The position numbers were made by a program, and so were the translations under genes. 6,698 bases of DNA from DAOVDI01 sp965373045. GTDB lineage: Bacteria > Acidobacteriota > Aminicenantia > Aminicenantales > Aminicenantaceae. Below are positions 1-5,697 of the stretch, piece by piece (the stretch's first letter is position 1; each line of letters opens with the position of its first letter). Location: contig CBDVEQ010000144.1 in NCBI GenBank assembly GCA_965373045.1, positions 1-6,698 of the forward strand, in the 5' to 3' direction. The notes below the pieces were generated by a model, which saw only the letters and a list, made by a program, of their open reading frames with translations, did no database searches and was not told where the DNA came from.

Positions 1-833
1 CTGAGCCTATTCCCATTGGGGTCATCGGCAAGGATGAATCCGGAAATCATATATTGGAGATCCTAAAAAGGACAAATATCACTGCAGATCACTTGATCGT
101 TCACGCAACCTATAAAACTCCCCTGAAAACCAGGATCCTGGCCGGAGAAGCATCGACTCGAAAACAGCAGATCCTTCGCATTGACAGGGAATCCCTTGTT
201 CCAGACGATAAGCATGTACAGCAGGGGCTCCTGAGATCATTAAAAACAACAAGCGATTCCACCCATGGACTCTTGATCTCGGATTATCATTATTTCACAG
301 TCAAGACTGACATTTTCACGCAGGTTTTAAAACTTTTCGAGAGTAAAACCATTCCTGTTTCTCTCGATTCCCGCTTCAGGCTTCTCGATTTTCATGGAGT
401 TACAATATCAACGCCAAATGAACCTGAAGTCGAAGAGGCATTGAACCTCAGCCTGGAAGAAGATGATCGGAATGTCCGAAAAGCGGGAATCAGCATTCTT
501 GATAAAACACAGGCTCAAGCTGTCCTGATCACCCGTGGCTCTCATGGAATGACGCTTTTTGAACAAAATAAAACAGAACATACCATCCCCATCCATGGTT
601 CACCGGACATTGTGGATGTCACAGGCGCTGGAGATACGGTGATCAGTGTCTTTACCCTGGCGCTGACATGCGGCGCAAATTTTATAGAAGCCGCAGAACT
701 GGCTAACTATGCGGGCGGGATCGTAGTCATGAAAAAAGGAACAGCCACTCTGGAACTTCACGAACTCCAGGAGGCAATCAAAACAGGACGTTTAAAAAAT
801 TATATTACCTGGATCAGCTGTCTGATATCATAA
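1..833 (+). CDS. hldE: D-glycero-beta-D-manno-heptose-7-phosphate kinase domain of HldE (RfaE1, PfkB family), 5' end cut off by window
   Basis: This is a PfkB/ribokinase-family sugar kinase matching the kinase half of HldE, which phosphorylates heptose 7-phosphate to the 1,7-bisphosphate for LPS inner-core heptose. The frame is open from base 3 (EPIPIGVIGKDESG), so the true start and the N-terminal 60-90 residues, including the usual GGAxxN substrate motif, lie before the window. The TTG at 54 is not the start. Seen in order: the 'TRILAGEASTRKQQILRID' stretch aligning with the E. coli HldE region around TKLRVLSRNQQLIRLD, a TPNEPEVEEAL segment, and the anion-hole/catalytic motif DVTGAGDT at 615-638 with catalytic Asp at 633-635. 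The family's usual DYxKG and DPK stretches read SDYHYFT and LDSRFR here, a divergence whose functional effect is unclear. The domain proper ends near LQEAI (about 780). The last residues before TAA at 831-833 do not look like family sequence, and the nucleotidyltransferase half continues in the -1 frame. Confidence 0.88.
   Translation, partial: EPIPIGVIGKDESGNHILEILKRTNITADHLIVHATYKTPLKTRILAGEASTRKQQILRIDRESLVPDDKHVQQGLLRSLKTTSDSTHGLLISDYHYFTVKTDIFTQVLKLFESKTIPVSLDSRFRLLDFHGVTISTPNEPEVEEALNLSLEEDDRNVRKAGISILDKTQAQAVLITRGSHGMTLFEQNKTEHTIPIHGSPDIVDVTGAGDTVISVFTLALTCGANFIEAAELANYAGGIVVMKKGTATLELHELQEAIKTGRLKNYITWISCLIS
791..797 (+). other. Candidate -1 frameshift site (slippery heptamer T TTA AAA) joining the two halves of HldE
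   Basis: In the kinase frame the codons are TTA (792-794) and AAA (795-797), preceded by T at 791. This is the X XXY YYZ pattern in the correct phase for tandem -1 slippage, and the A run continues to 799. Slipping here joins the kinase frame to the nucleotidyltransferase frame inside their overlap (707-833). AGGAGG lies at 769-774, 16 bases upstream, and a small inverted repeat (ATCAG 813-817, CTGAT 822-826) lies downstream. A single missing A in this run would give the identical fused protein, so sequencing error, transcriptional slippage and mutation remain open. Confidence 0.5.
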
Positions 834-1258
834 AAAGCCTTAAAAGAGCCGGAAAAACTATTGTTCTAACGAACGGATGTTTTGACCTCATTCATGTCGG
901 ACATATCCGGTATTTAAGAGAAGCGAAAGAATTGGGTGATATTCTTGTTTTAGCTCTCAACAGTGATTCATCTGTCCACCGGTTAAAAGGCAAAGACCGT
1001 CCTTTCATTAATGAGAACGAAAGAGCTGTTATTCTTTCTGCTTTTTCCTTTGTGGATTATCTCACGATCTTTGCGGAAGACAATGTGGAAAAAGTCCTCC
1101 TTTCCCTAAGACCCGATATTCACGCCAAAGGATCCGATTATACGGTTGAAACGGTTCCGGAAAGAGAAACCGTCATCAGTTATGGCGGAAAAATTGCCAT
1201 TACCGGAGGAGCTAAAGTTCGATCAACCTCAGAGATCATGAAAGAAAACAAACCATGA
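797..1258 (+). CDS. hldE: D-glycero-beta-D-manno-heptose 1-phosphate adenylyltransferase domain of HldE (RfaE2), in the -1 frame relative to the kinase
   Basis: This is a cytidylyltransferase-fold nucleotidyltransferase that adenylylates heptose 1-phosphate to ADP-heptose. Seen: the nucleotide-binding motif TNGCFDLIHVGH at 869-904 (HxGH at 893-904), the LNSDSSVHRLKG segment, KGSDY, and the closing RSTSEIM motif at 1220-1240. The frame is open from 707 (after TAA at 704-706) to TGA at 1256-1258. It contains no ATG, GTG or TTG until the TTG at 932, which lies after the HxGH motif and would delete the active site, so 932 cannot be the real start. The 5' boundary given is the first codon read after a -1 shift at T TTA AAA. 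It yields LKKLYYLDQLSDIIKSLKRAGK, the expected HldE inter-domain sequence. CTG at 809 or 818 is a possible but poorly supported start, with no well-placed ribosome binding site. The stop overlaps the next gene's start as ATGA, suggesting translational coupling. Confidence 0.85.
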   Translation, partial: KLYYLDQLSDIIKSLKRAGKTIVLTNGCFDLIHVGHIRYLREAKELGDILVLALNSDSSVHRLKGKDRPFINENERAVILSAFSFVDYLTIFAEDNVEKVLLSLRPDIHAKGSDYTVETVPERETVISYGGKIAITGGAKVRSTSEIMKENKP

Positions 1259-2298
1259 ACTTTTTAATCGTCCGTCTCAGCTCTCTGGGAGATATCATTC
1301 ATACTCTTCCTTCGTTTGCCGCTTTGAAGAAAAAATTTCCTGGTGCAAAAATAACCTGGATCGTGGAAGAAAAAGGAAAAGAGATACTAGCCCTTGTTCC
1401 CGGGATCGACAGAATCTTTGTTCACGGGACCAAAAATAAGAAGAAAACCTTTAAATTGTTCCGGAAGCTAGTATCTGATCTAAGACATTCCCTAAAGGGA
1501 AAAGATTATACAGCCCTCGATTTTCAGGGGTTGATCAAATCCGGACTTATTACCTGGATATCCGGAGCGAAAAAACGGTTCGGTTTCGACCGGCAAAACT
1601 GCAGGGAATCCCAGGCCTCTCTTTTTTATACGGACAGAGCTGAAACAATGCCTGAAACCATCCATGTCATACAAAAAAATTTGAACTTACTAAGGCTTCT
1701 CGGCATAAAAGAGGAGAAATTCGTTTTTCCGGTCTCCATTCCTGAACCGATCTCTGCATCAGTCCTCAAGGGATTGAAATCATTGGGATTTAATGAAACG
1801 AAAAAACTTGTCGTTTTGAATGTTGGAGCTGCATGGAAAACAAAAAGATGGTTTGAAGACCGGTGGATCAAACTCATTAAGATAATACAAAATCCCGACC
1901 TGTTCCCTATCCTCCTCTGGGGAACAGAAAATGAAAAAGTCCTGGCTGAAAATATTAGTGATAAAACTGAAATTCCTCTTGTACCCACTATATCAATCCA
2001 GGAAGTTATCGCTTTGATCAGAGTATCATCACTGGTCATCACCGGCGACACCTTTGCGCTGCAAACAGCTTGCGCTTTGAATAGGCCGGTGGTTGCGTTG
2101 TTCGGCCCTACTAATCCAAAAAGAAACGGCCCTTTCAATCCTCTTGACAAAGTGGCATTCCATCAATCAGAATGCAGCTTCTGTTACAAAAAACAGTGTT
2201 CTTCTCTGGAATGCATGCAAAAGATAAATCCGGAAGAAGTCGCTGAGATGGCTGTTGAAGTATTAAAAACAGATGAAAGAATCCAAGCTTATCAGTAA
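1255..2298 (+). CDS. waaC: LPS heptosyltransferase I-like protein, glycosyltransferase family 9
   Basis: This cytoplasmic GT9 enzyme is expected to transfer L-glycero-D-manno-heptose from ADP-heptose to the Kdo-lipid A inner core. The 347-residue length is normal for the family. Seen: N-terminal LSSLGDIIHTLP (residues 8-19) with the Asp13 position used as catalytic base in WaaC; WIVEEKG (35-41); DFQGLIKSGL (89-98); CRESQASLFY (116-125), very close to the WaaC 'RE-ASLFY' stretch; AAWKTKRW (192-199), aligned with the donor-binding lysine region; and GDTFALQTACAL (264-275) followed by FGPTNP (283-288), the C-terminal nucleotide-sugar site. A cysteine cluster C-x2-C-x4-C-x4-C is at 307-320. The ATG overlaps the preceding TGA by four bases. 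This places it directly after ADP-heptose synthesis and supports the role. Assignment to WaaC rather than WaaF or another GT9 heptosyltransferase rests on the motif pattern and is likely but not certain. Confidence 0.85.
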   Translation: MNFLIVRLSSLGDIIHTLPSFAALKKKFPGAKITWIVEEKGKEILALVPGIDRIFVHGTKNKKKTFKLFRKLVSDLRHSLKGKDYTALDFQGLIKSGLITWISGAKKRFGFDRQNCRESQASLFYTDRAETMPETIHVIQKNLNLLRLLGIKEEKFVFPVSIPEPISASVLKGLKSLGFNETKKLVVLNVGAAWKTKRWFEDRWIKLIKIIQNPDLFPILLWGTENEKVLAENISDKTEIPLVPTISIQEVIALIRVSSLVITGDTFALQTACALNRPVVALFGPTNPKRNGPFNPLDKVAFHQSECSFCYKKQCSSLECMQKINPEEVAEMAVEVLKTDERIQAYQ

Positions 2299-2824
2299 GA
2301 TTTATCGCTGGAGAATAAGATCTGCTCTTTTATGTATTATCCTGGTCATCGCTCTGGCTAAACCAAATCCATATTCCATAGGGGCAGGCATTTTGATCAC
2401 AATAGTGGGACTGCTGATCCGGGCATGGGCTTGTGTACATATTAGAAAAGAAAAAAGACTGGCCGTATCAGGTCCGTACAGATACACACGCAACCCACTC
2501 TATTTGGGTAATTTGATTATCGGGATCGCTATTTCTGCCGGCTCGAATTCCTGGTGGGTCACGGCTGTTTTCAGTGCATACTTTTTGATCTTCTATACGG
2601 TCGCTGTTCTAGTGGAAAAGGATAAAATGGAGCGCCTCTTCCCCAAGGAATATGGCGATTACAAGAAAAACGTTCCTCTCTTTTTTCCCAGGCTGAAACC
2701 TTATCGCGGTTCAAGCCCGATCCGGTCTGATCCCCATCTTTACAAAGAAAACAGGGAGCGCCGCGCTCTGATAGGATCCGCTGTTTTCTGGGTTATTCTG
2801 GCTCTTAAAATGGTTCTTCTCTAA
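2273..2824 (+). CDS. Isoprenylcysteine carboxyl methyltransferase/PEMT-like integral membrane methyltransferase
   Basis: This is a 183-residue membrane protein of the ICMT/phospholipid methyltransferase superfamily, which uses S-adenosylmethionine to methylate lipids or lipid-attached groups at the inner membrane. Seen: hydrophobic helices at about residues 15-29, 33-53, 78-114 (probably two) and 164-182; the SAM-binding hallmark SGPYRYTRNPLYLGN (66-80); and the C-terminal signature EKDKMERLFPKEYGDY (115-130) with the conserved Glu115. The ATG lies inside the 3' end of the heptosyltransferase gene, a 26-base overlap, without a strong ribosome binding site, so translation probably depends on the upstream gene. 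The substrate cannot be told from sequence. Bacteria lack classical prenylated CaaX proteins, so the family name should not be read as function. A role in envelope lipid modification is inference from the operon. Confidence 0.8.
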   Translation: MKESKLISKIYRWRIRSALLCIILVIALAKPNPYSIGAGILITIVGLLIRAWACVHIRKEKRLAVSGPYRYTRNPLYLGNLIIGIAISAGSNSWWVTAVFSAYFLIFYTVAVLVEKDKMERLFPKEYGDYKKNVPLFFPRLKPYRGSSPIRSDPHLYKENRERRALIGSAVFWVILALKMVLL

Positions 2825-2841
2825 ACATATCAAAACTTGCT

Positions 2842-3426
2842 ATGCCTACAAAAGAACGGATAAAAAAAGTCGAAAGAGTTCTCTCAGGACGCATAAAGGA
2901 TTTAAGAGTCGTTCTTGAAGAGGTAAAAAACACGCACAATGCAAGCGCTGTTGTCAGAACATGTGATGCAGCAGGTATTCAATATCTCGATATTATCACA
3001 TCCAGCGGAGATCCTTTCCCTGTCAACGAGGCTATCTCAACCCGTGCTGAAAAATGGCTTCAATTTAATTACTATTCCTCTCCTTCTGAATGTCTTAATT
3101 CTCTAAAACAAAAGGGTTTCACGATCCTGGCTACCTCTTTGAATGAAAAGGCTAAATCTTACATTGACCTGGATTATACCAAACCGGCAGCCATCATATT
3201 CGGAAACGAGGCTGATGGGATATCATCTGAAGCCCGCGGCCTGGCTGATCATTTCATCCGGATCCCCATGTCCGGTATGGCCCAGAGCCTCAATCTATCT
3301 GTATCCGTAGGAATTGTTCTCTATGAAGCTCTCAGGCAGCGAGAAGCATGCCCATCATTCAGACCGGCAGGCCTTGACCAGGCGGAATTTGACCATTTCT
3401 ATAAAAAATGGTTAAAAATCGATTAA
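2842..3426 (+). CDS. trmH: tRNA (guanosine-2'-O-)-methyltransferase TrmH, SpoU (SPOUT) family
   Basis: This SPOUT-class RNA methyltransferase is expected to 2'-O-methylate G18 in the D-loop of tRNAs. Seen: motif 1 NASAVVRTCDAAG (residues 33-45) with catalytic Arg39; motif 2 IIFGNEADGIS (118-128); and motif 3 IPMSGMAQSLNLSVS (141-155), which forms the trefoil knot and SAM pocket, followed by YEALRQR. The spacing and wording of all three motifs match E. coli TrmH closely, including the short N-terminal RNA-binding segment. At 194 residues it lacks the C-terminal extension of the 229-residue E. coli enzyme, as many homologues do. It starts 17 bases after the preceding stop with no clear Shine-Dalgarno sequence and appears to be the last gene of the operon. 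Only six bases separate its stop from the convergent neighbour's stop. Confidence 0.9.
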   Translation: MPTKERIKKVERVLSGRIKDLRVVLEEVKNTHNASAVVRTCDAAGIQYLDIITSSGDPFPVNEAISTRAEKWLQFNYYSSPSECLNSLKQKGFTILATSLNEKAKSYIDLDYTKPAAIIFGNEADGISSEARGLADHFIRIPMSGMAQSLNLSVSVGIVLYEALRQREACPSFRPAGLDQAEFDHFYKKWLKID

Positions 3427-3428
3427 CC
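3410..3428 (-). terminator. Weak intrinsic terminator for the convergent secreted-protein gene, lying inside the trmH 3' end
   Basis: GGTTAA (3410-3415) and TTAACC (3423-3428) form a 6-bp stem with a 7-base loop. Read on the - strand it is followed by A and then six T (the A run at 3403-3408), as expected of a rho-independent terminator for the gene ending at 3433. The stem is A+T-rich and short, so efficiency is uncertain. Read on the + strand there is no U tract, so it would not obviously end the operon transcript. Confidence 0.4.
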
Positions 3429-3432
3429 TGGA

Positions 3433-4500
3433 TTATCTCATCAACCCACTCAGTATATAAAACCCCAACTGTAAAACATTTATTTCCTTTTCATGCTCAG
3501 AATACAAACGACCCATCATCTCATCAAAATTACCTTTTTTTATGATTTCTTTAAACCTTTTAAAATTTACTCCATATGGTTTTAATGCTTTGTTAAGACT
3601 TTTCTCGAACTCTTCCTTGATACTTTTAAAAGTATCCTCATCAACCATTTTACTCTGATAGTCATCCATATTCTTAATGCCCTGTTTTTCACAGGAATCC
3701 TGGGTGGCTTTTACACACTTCATAAAGACTTCAACAAATTTATCTTTACTCAGTTGGCCGCAGTTGCCTTTTGCCTCCTCAACATTCATATGCTTGTACT
3801 CAATTGTACAATCTGCAGGGAAATAGATTCCAACGGCTTTTTGACCCTTTATCCAGTGATTGGTATCGAGCCCCTTTCCTATATACTTCCAACCTGTTTT
3901 TGCCAGTTCCCCCTTGTAATAATCAATAATTCTGTTATCTACACCTCTTGCGTCCTCCCAATATTCATCGGCAAGTTTTTTCTCAAATTCATACCAGATG
4001 TATCCTTTTTTCTTTAGAGTCTCTTCCGCCCACTTTGTATCTCCTGCTTCGCTCGACCCGGAAATCAATCCGGCTCCAGGGTATGCGGGAATACCAATAA
4101 ATCCCTTTACTTCACCTTTTTCAACCTGGGATTCTGGCTCCTTTTTTTCACCTGCTTTAAGTTCCTCTGCCCGCAACATAATTTTCATCATAAGTCTTCC
4201 TGCTCTGTTGACATCTTTTTCTGCCAATTCCTCAAGGTATTTATCAAGTTCATCTTTTGTAACACCATATTTTTTATAAATTGTTTTCTCAGCCTCAAGT
4301 GCTTTTTTTACTGCCCTCGTTCCTTGATATTTTTTATATACCTGTTGAGTAGCAAAAAATATTTGTGCTTTTACTTCTACATACAAATCATCGTTAATCT
4401 TGGTCTTGATATCCTTATCAACAGAAGCTTGGCTGTAAATAGGTAACAATATAAGTGCAATAAAAACGGTCCCTATTACAAGAATAATACTTTTTTTCAT
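3433..4500 (-). CDS. Secreted protein of unknown function with two similar helical modules around a central domain
   Basis: I do not recognise a family with certainty. The 355-residue product starts with a clear Sec signal peptide: MKKS, a hydrophobic core at residues 5-20, and a likely signal peptidase I cut after SQA (25). There is no lipobox cysteine, so it should be periplasmic or exported. Residues 39-115 are charged and helical. Residues 134-236 form a distinct part with IPAYPGAG (137-144), YYKGELAKTGWKYIGKG (194-210) and WIKGQKAVGIYF (216-227), resembling a small alpha/beta module seen in other exported proteins, where a peptide 'grows' as YYxxELxxxGW. Residues 254-340 are again helical and resemble the first module ((Y/F)VEV, YGV, then G-R-L). 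Four cysteines (231, 247, 262, 270) could form disulfides. The start is fixed by AGGAGGT just upstream (4505-4511). The gene appears more A+T-rich than the operon it faces. Confidence 0.75.
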   Translation of the reverse strand: MKKSIILVIGTVFIALILLPIYSQASVDKDIKTKINDDLYVEVKAQIFFATQQVYKKYQGTRAVKKALEAEKTIYKKYGVTKDELDKYLEELAEKDVNRAGRLMMKIMLRAEELKAGEKKEPESQVEKGEVKGFIGIPAYPGAGLISGSSEAGDTKWAEETLKKKGYIWYEFEKKLADEYWEDARGVDNRIIDYYKGELAKTGWKYIGKGLDTNHWIKGQKAVGIYFPADCTIEYKHMNVEEAKGNCGQLSKDKFVEVFMKCVKATQDSCEKQGIKNMDDYQSKMVDEDTFKSIKEEFEKSLNKALKPYGVNFKRFKEIIKKGNFDEMMGRLYSEHEKEINVLQLGFYILSGLMR

Positions 4501-4504
4501 AACT

Positions 4505-4511
4505 ACCTCCT
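4505..4511 (-). promoter_or_regulatory. Strong ribosome binding site for the secreted-protein gene
   Basis: Read on the - strand, the bases before the ATG at 4500 are AAGGAGGTAGTT, a near-perfect Shine-Dalgarno sequence about five bases from the start. This supports the start and the signal peptide. Confidence 0.8.
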
Positions 4512-4522
4512 TTTATATCTTT

Positions 4523-4550
4523 AAGATAAATAAAATAAACAAAATGTCAA
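4523..4550 (-). promoter_or_regulatory. Sigma70-type promoter for the secreted-protein gene
   Basis: On the - strand, an exact TTGACA (4545-4550) is followed after 16 bases by TATCTT (4523-4528, 4 of 6 matches to TATAAT). Transcription would start near 4516, leaving a short leader that just contains the ribosome binding site. The -35 is perfect and the -10 moderate. Confidence 0.55.
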
Positions 4551-4566
4551 GGCAAAGCGAAAAATG

Positions 4567-4586
4567 TATACTTAAAAATCAGTATA
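4567..4586. promoter_or_regulatory. Inverted repeat centred between the two divergent promoters, possible operator
   Basis: TATACT (4567-4572) and AGTATA (4581-4586) are perfect inverted arms separated by eight bases. The repeat lies between the two -35 boxes (4545-4550 and 4599-4604), where a dimeric regulator could act on both promoters. The arms are short and the region is A+T-rich, so chance is possible. Confidence 0.3.
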
Positions 4587-4598
4587 AAACTCTTTTCT

Positions 4599-4626
4599 TT
4601 GACTGCTTTTGTTATTTAATTATAAT
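4599..4626 (+). promoter_or_regulatory. Sigma70-type promoter for the DUF4405-like gene
   Basis: TTGACT (4599-4604), a 16-base spacer and a perfect TATAAT (4621-4626) precede the gene by about 50 bases. The start of transcription would be near 4633, giving a leader of about 40 bases. This is the best promoter match in the window. Confidence 0.65.
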
Positions 4627-4660
4627 ATACGGGAATGAACATATGAAAACCAATTAACCC

Positions 4661-4665
4661 AGGAG
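4661..4665 (+). promoter_or_regulatory. Ribosome binding site for the DUF4405-like gene
   Basis: AGGAG is followed by ten bases and then the ATG at 4676. It supports this start over later in-frame codons, and the first membrane helix begins within ten residues. Confidence 0.7.
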
Positions 4666-4675
4666 AAATAATAAT

Positions 4676-5656
4676 ATGAATAAAACAACTCTAAAATACA
4701 TCGTAGACCTTTTTCTTCTCGTCTGTATGCTGGGAATTATCATTATCGGCGTCCTGCTTGCATTTGTCATTGCAGAAGGCCCTACAGCCAGCGAAGCCAG
4801 CAAATATTTCCTCGATCTGCACAGACATCAATGGAGCAGCATACATCTTTATCTTGCCCTTGCCTTTAGCTTTTTCCTTGTTGTTCACCTGATCCTTTCG
4901 TGGAAATGGATAAAAGCAAACACTAAGAAAATTTTCAAAAAAGGATGGAGCCTGGCTCTGATTCTTTTCTTGCTTTTAGGCGTTGTCGTTATCTTGCTCT
5001 TTTGGATGTTTACACCTAAACACCTCGGTCAATATGATGAATACGGCACAAAAAGAGGAGAAAGAGGCCGGGGAATCATAAATCTTGAAAATGGTCAGCA
5101 AAAAGGTATATCTGTAATCACAGGTCAAATGACCCTGAAGGATGTAGAGAAGGCAACAGGAATTCACGTGCAAAAGATCATTGAAACAGTTAAGCTCCCA
5201 ACAGACGTCTCCCTGGATGAGACCCTCGGATGGCTTAGAAAGAAACATGGTTTATCTTTGATAGAGTTTAGAGAAGCTATAGATTCACTCCTGGAAACAG
5301 CGCCAAAACCGTCCGAAAAATTACCAGAACCATCCCGGGAATTGTTAACCCCGAAAACGGCAGAAGAAAAACCAGCTGTCATCGATAAAACTGACACCAC
5401 AGAAGAATCGATAGAGCATGAAAAAAAAGTGACAAGGGGCGTTTCAGCAGAAGACCAGTCAGGAATTCTGATAACCGGTCGAATGACTTTACTTGACCTT
5501 GAAAGAGAAACCGGAATTTCTGCCAGAAAGATCGCCAGCAAACTGGGGCTTCCTGAATCTGTTTCCTTCAACGAAAATTTAGGCCGGCTGAGAAGACAGT
5601 ATGGATTTTCCATGCAGGATATAAGAGATGCTATTTCAGCCCTAATCAAGAAATAA
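4676..5656 (+). CDS. DUF4405-like three-helix membrane protein (probable haem-binding) with two C-terminal ITG-MTL repeats
   Basis: This is a 326-residue inner-membrane protein. Residues 8-32, 55-79 and 91-112 are three membrane helices. The first begins with YIVDLFLLV, and the second carries His57 and His71 in IHLYLALAFS...VVHLILSWKWI, the pattern of the DUF4405 family. DUF4405 is regarded as a cytochrome b-like membrane domain linked with extracytosolic electron transfer, so haem binding by the histidines is inferred. After the membrane part come two copies of a soluble module: residues 148-206 and 266-324. Each reads ITGxMTLxDxExxTGI, then LPxxVSxxExLGxLR, then a G(L/F)S...R(E/D)AI end, with about half the positions identical. 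A Pro/Glu/Lys-rich linker (about 207-260) joins them. The same module seems familiar from other DUF4405 proteins of anaerobes, but I cannot assign its role. The gene has its own promoter and is divergent from the secreted-protein gene. Confidence 0.75.
   Translation: MNKTTLKYIVDLFLLVCMLGIIIIGVLLAFVIAEGPTASEASKYFLDLHRHQWSSIHLYLALAFSFFLVVHLILSWKWIKANTKKIFKKGWSLALILFLLLGVVVILLFWMFTPKHLGQYDEYGTKRGERGRGIINLENGQQKGISVITGQMTLKDVEKATGIHVQKIIETVKLPTDVSLDETLGWLRKKHGLSLIEFREAIDSLLETAPKPSEKLPEPSRELLTPKTAEEKPAVIDKTDTTEESIEHEKKVTRGVSAEDQSGILITGRMTLLDLERETGISARKIASKLGLPESVSFNENLGRLRRQYGFSMQDIRDAISALIKK
5117..5293 (+). repeat. First copy of the ITG-MTL protein module
   Basis: Encodes residues 148-206 of the DUF4405-like protein. 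Key residues are ITGxMTL, TGI, LPxxVS, LGxLR and REAI. It pairs with the copy at 5471-5647. The similarity is at protein level. Confidence 0.75.
5471..5647 (+). repeat. Second copy of the ITG-MTL protein module
   Basis: Encodes residues 266-324. About half the positions are identical to the first copy over 59 residues with no gap needed, indicating an internal duplication that has since diverged. Confidence 0.75.
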
Positions 5657-5697
5657 TGAAGCTTTGATCTGTTTGGTGCTTTCTTAAGCCTAATTTA

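Noticed and set aside
54..56. TTG at 54 as the kinase start
   Set aside because: The frame is open to the window edge and encodes family sequence (PIPIGVIGKDESG) before it.
932..1258. A stand-alone 108-residue nucleotidyltransferase starting at TTG 932
   Set aside because: It would begin after the conserved TNGCFDLIHVGH active site, and homologous sequence clearly continues upstream in the same frame.
1626..2150. A 174-codon open frame on the - strand
   Set aside because: It lies wholly inside the heptosyltransferase gene, has no ribosome binding site and no recognisable protein features.
3754..4279. Two open frames on the + strand opposite the secreted-protein gene
   Set aside because: They overlap a well-supported gene with signal peptide, ribosome binding site and promoter, and their translations look random.
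4635..4657. Very short upstream reading frames (3-4 codons) in the DUF4405-like gene leader
   Set aside because: No ribosome binding site and no regulatory peptide pattern. Likely chance ATGs in A+T-rich DNA.
5164..5649. A 161-codon open frame on the - strand
   Set aside because: It is the reverse shadow of the DUF4405-like gene's repeat region. Its serine-rich translation has no family resemblance.
5657..5697. Bidirectional terminator between the convergent DUF4405-like and UPF0282 genes
   Set aside because: Only a 4-bp GCTT/AAGC stem is present, without a U tract on either strand.
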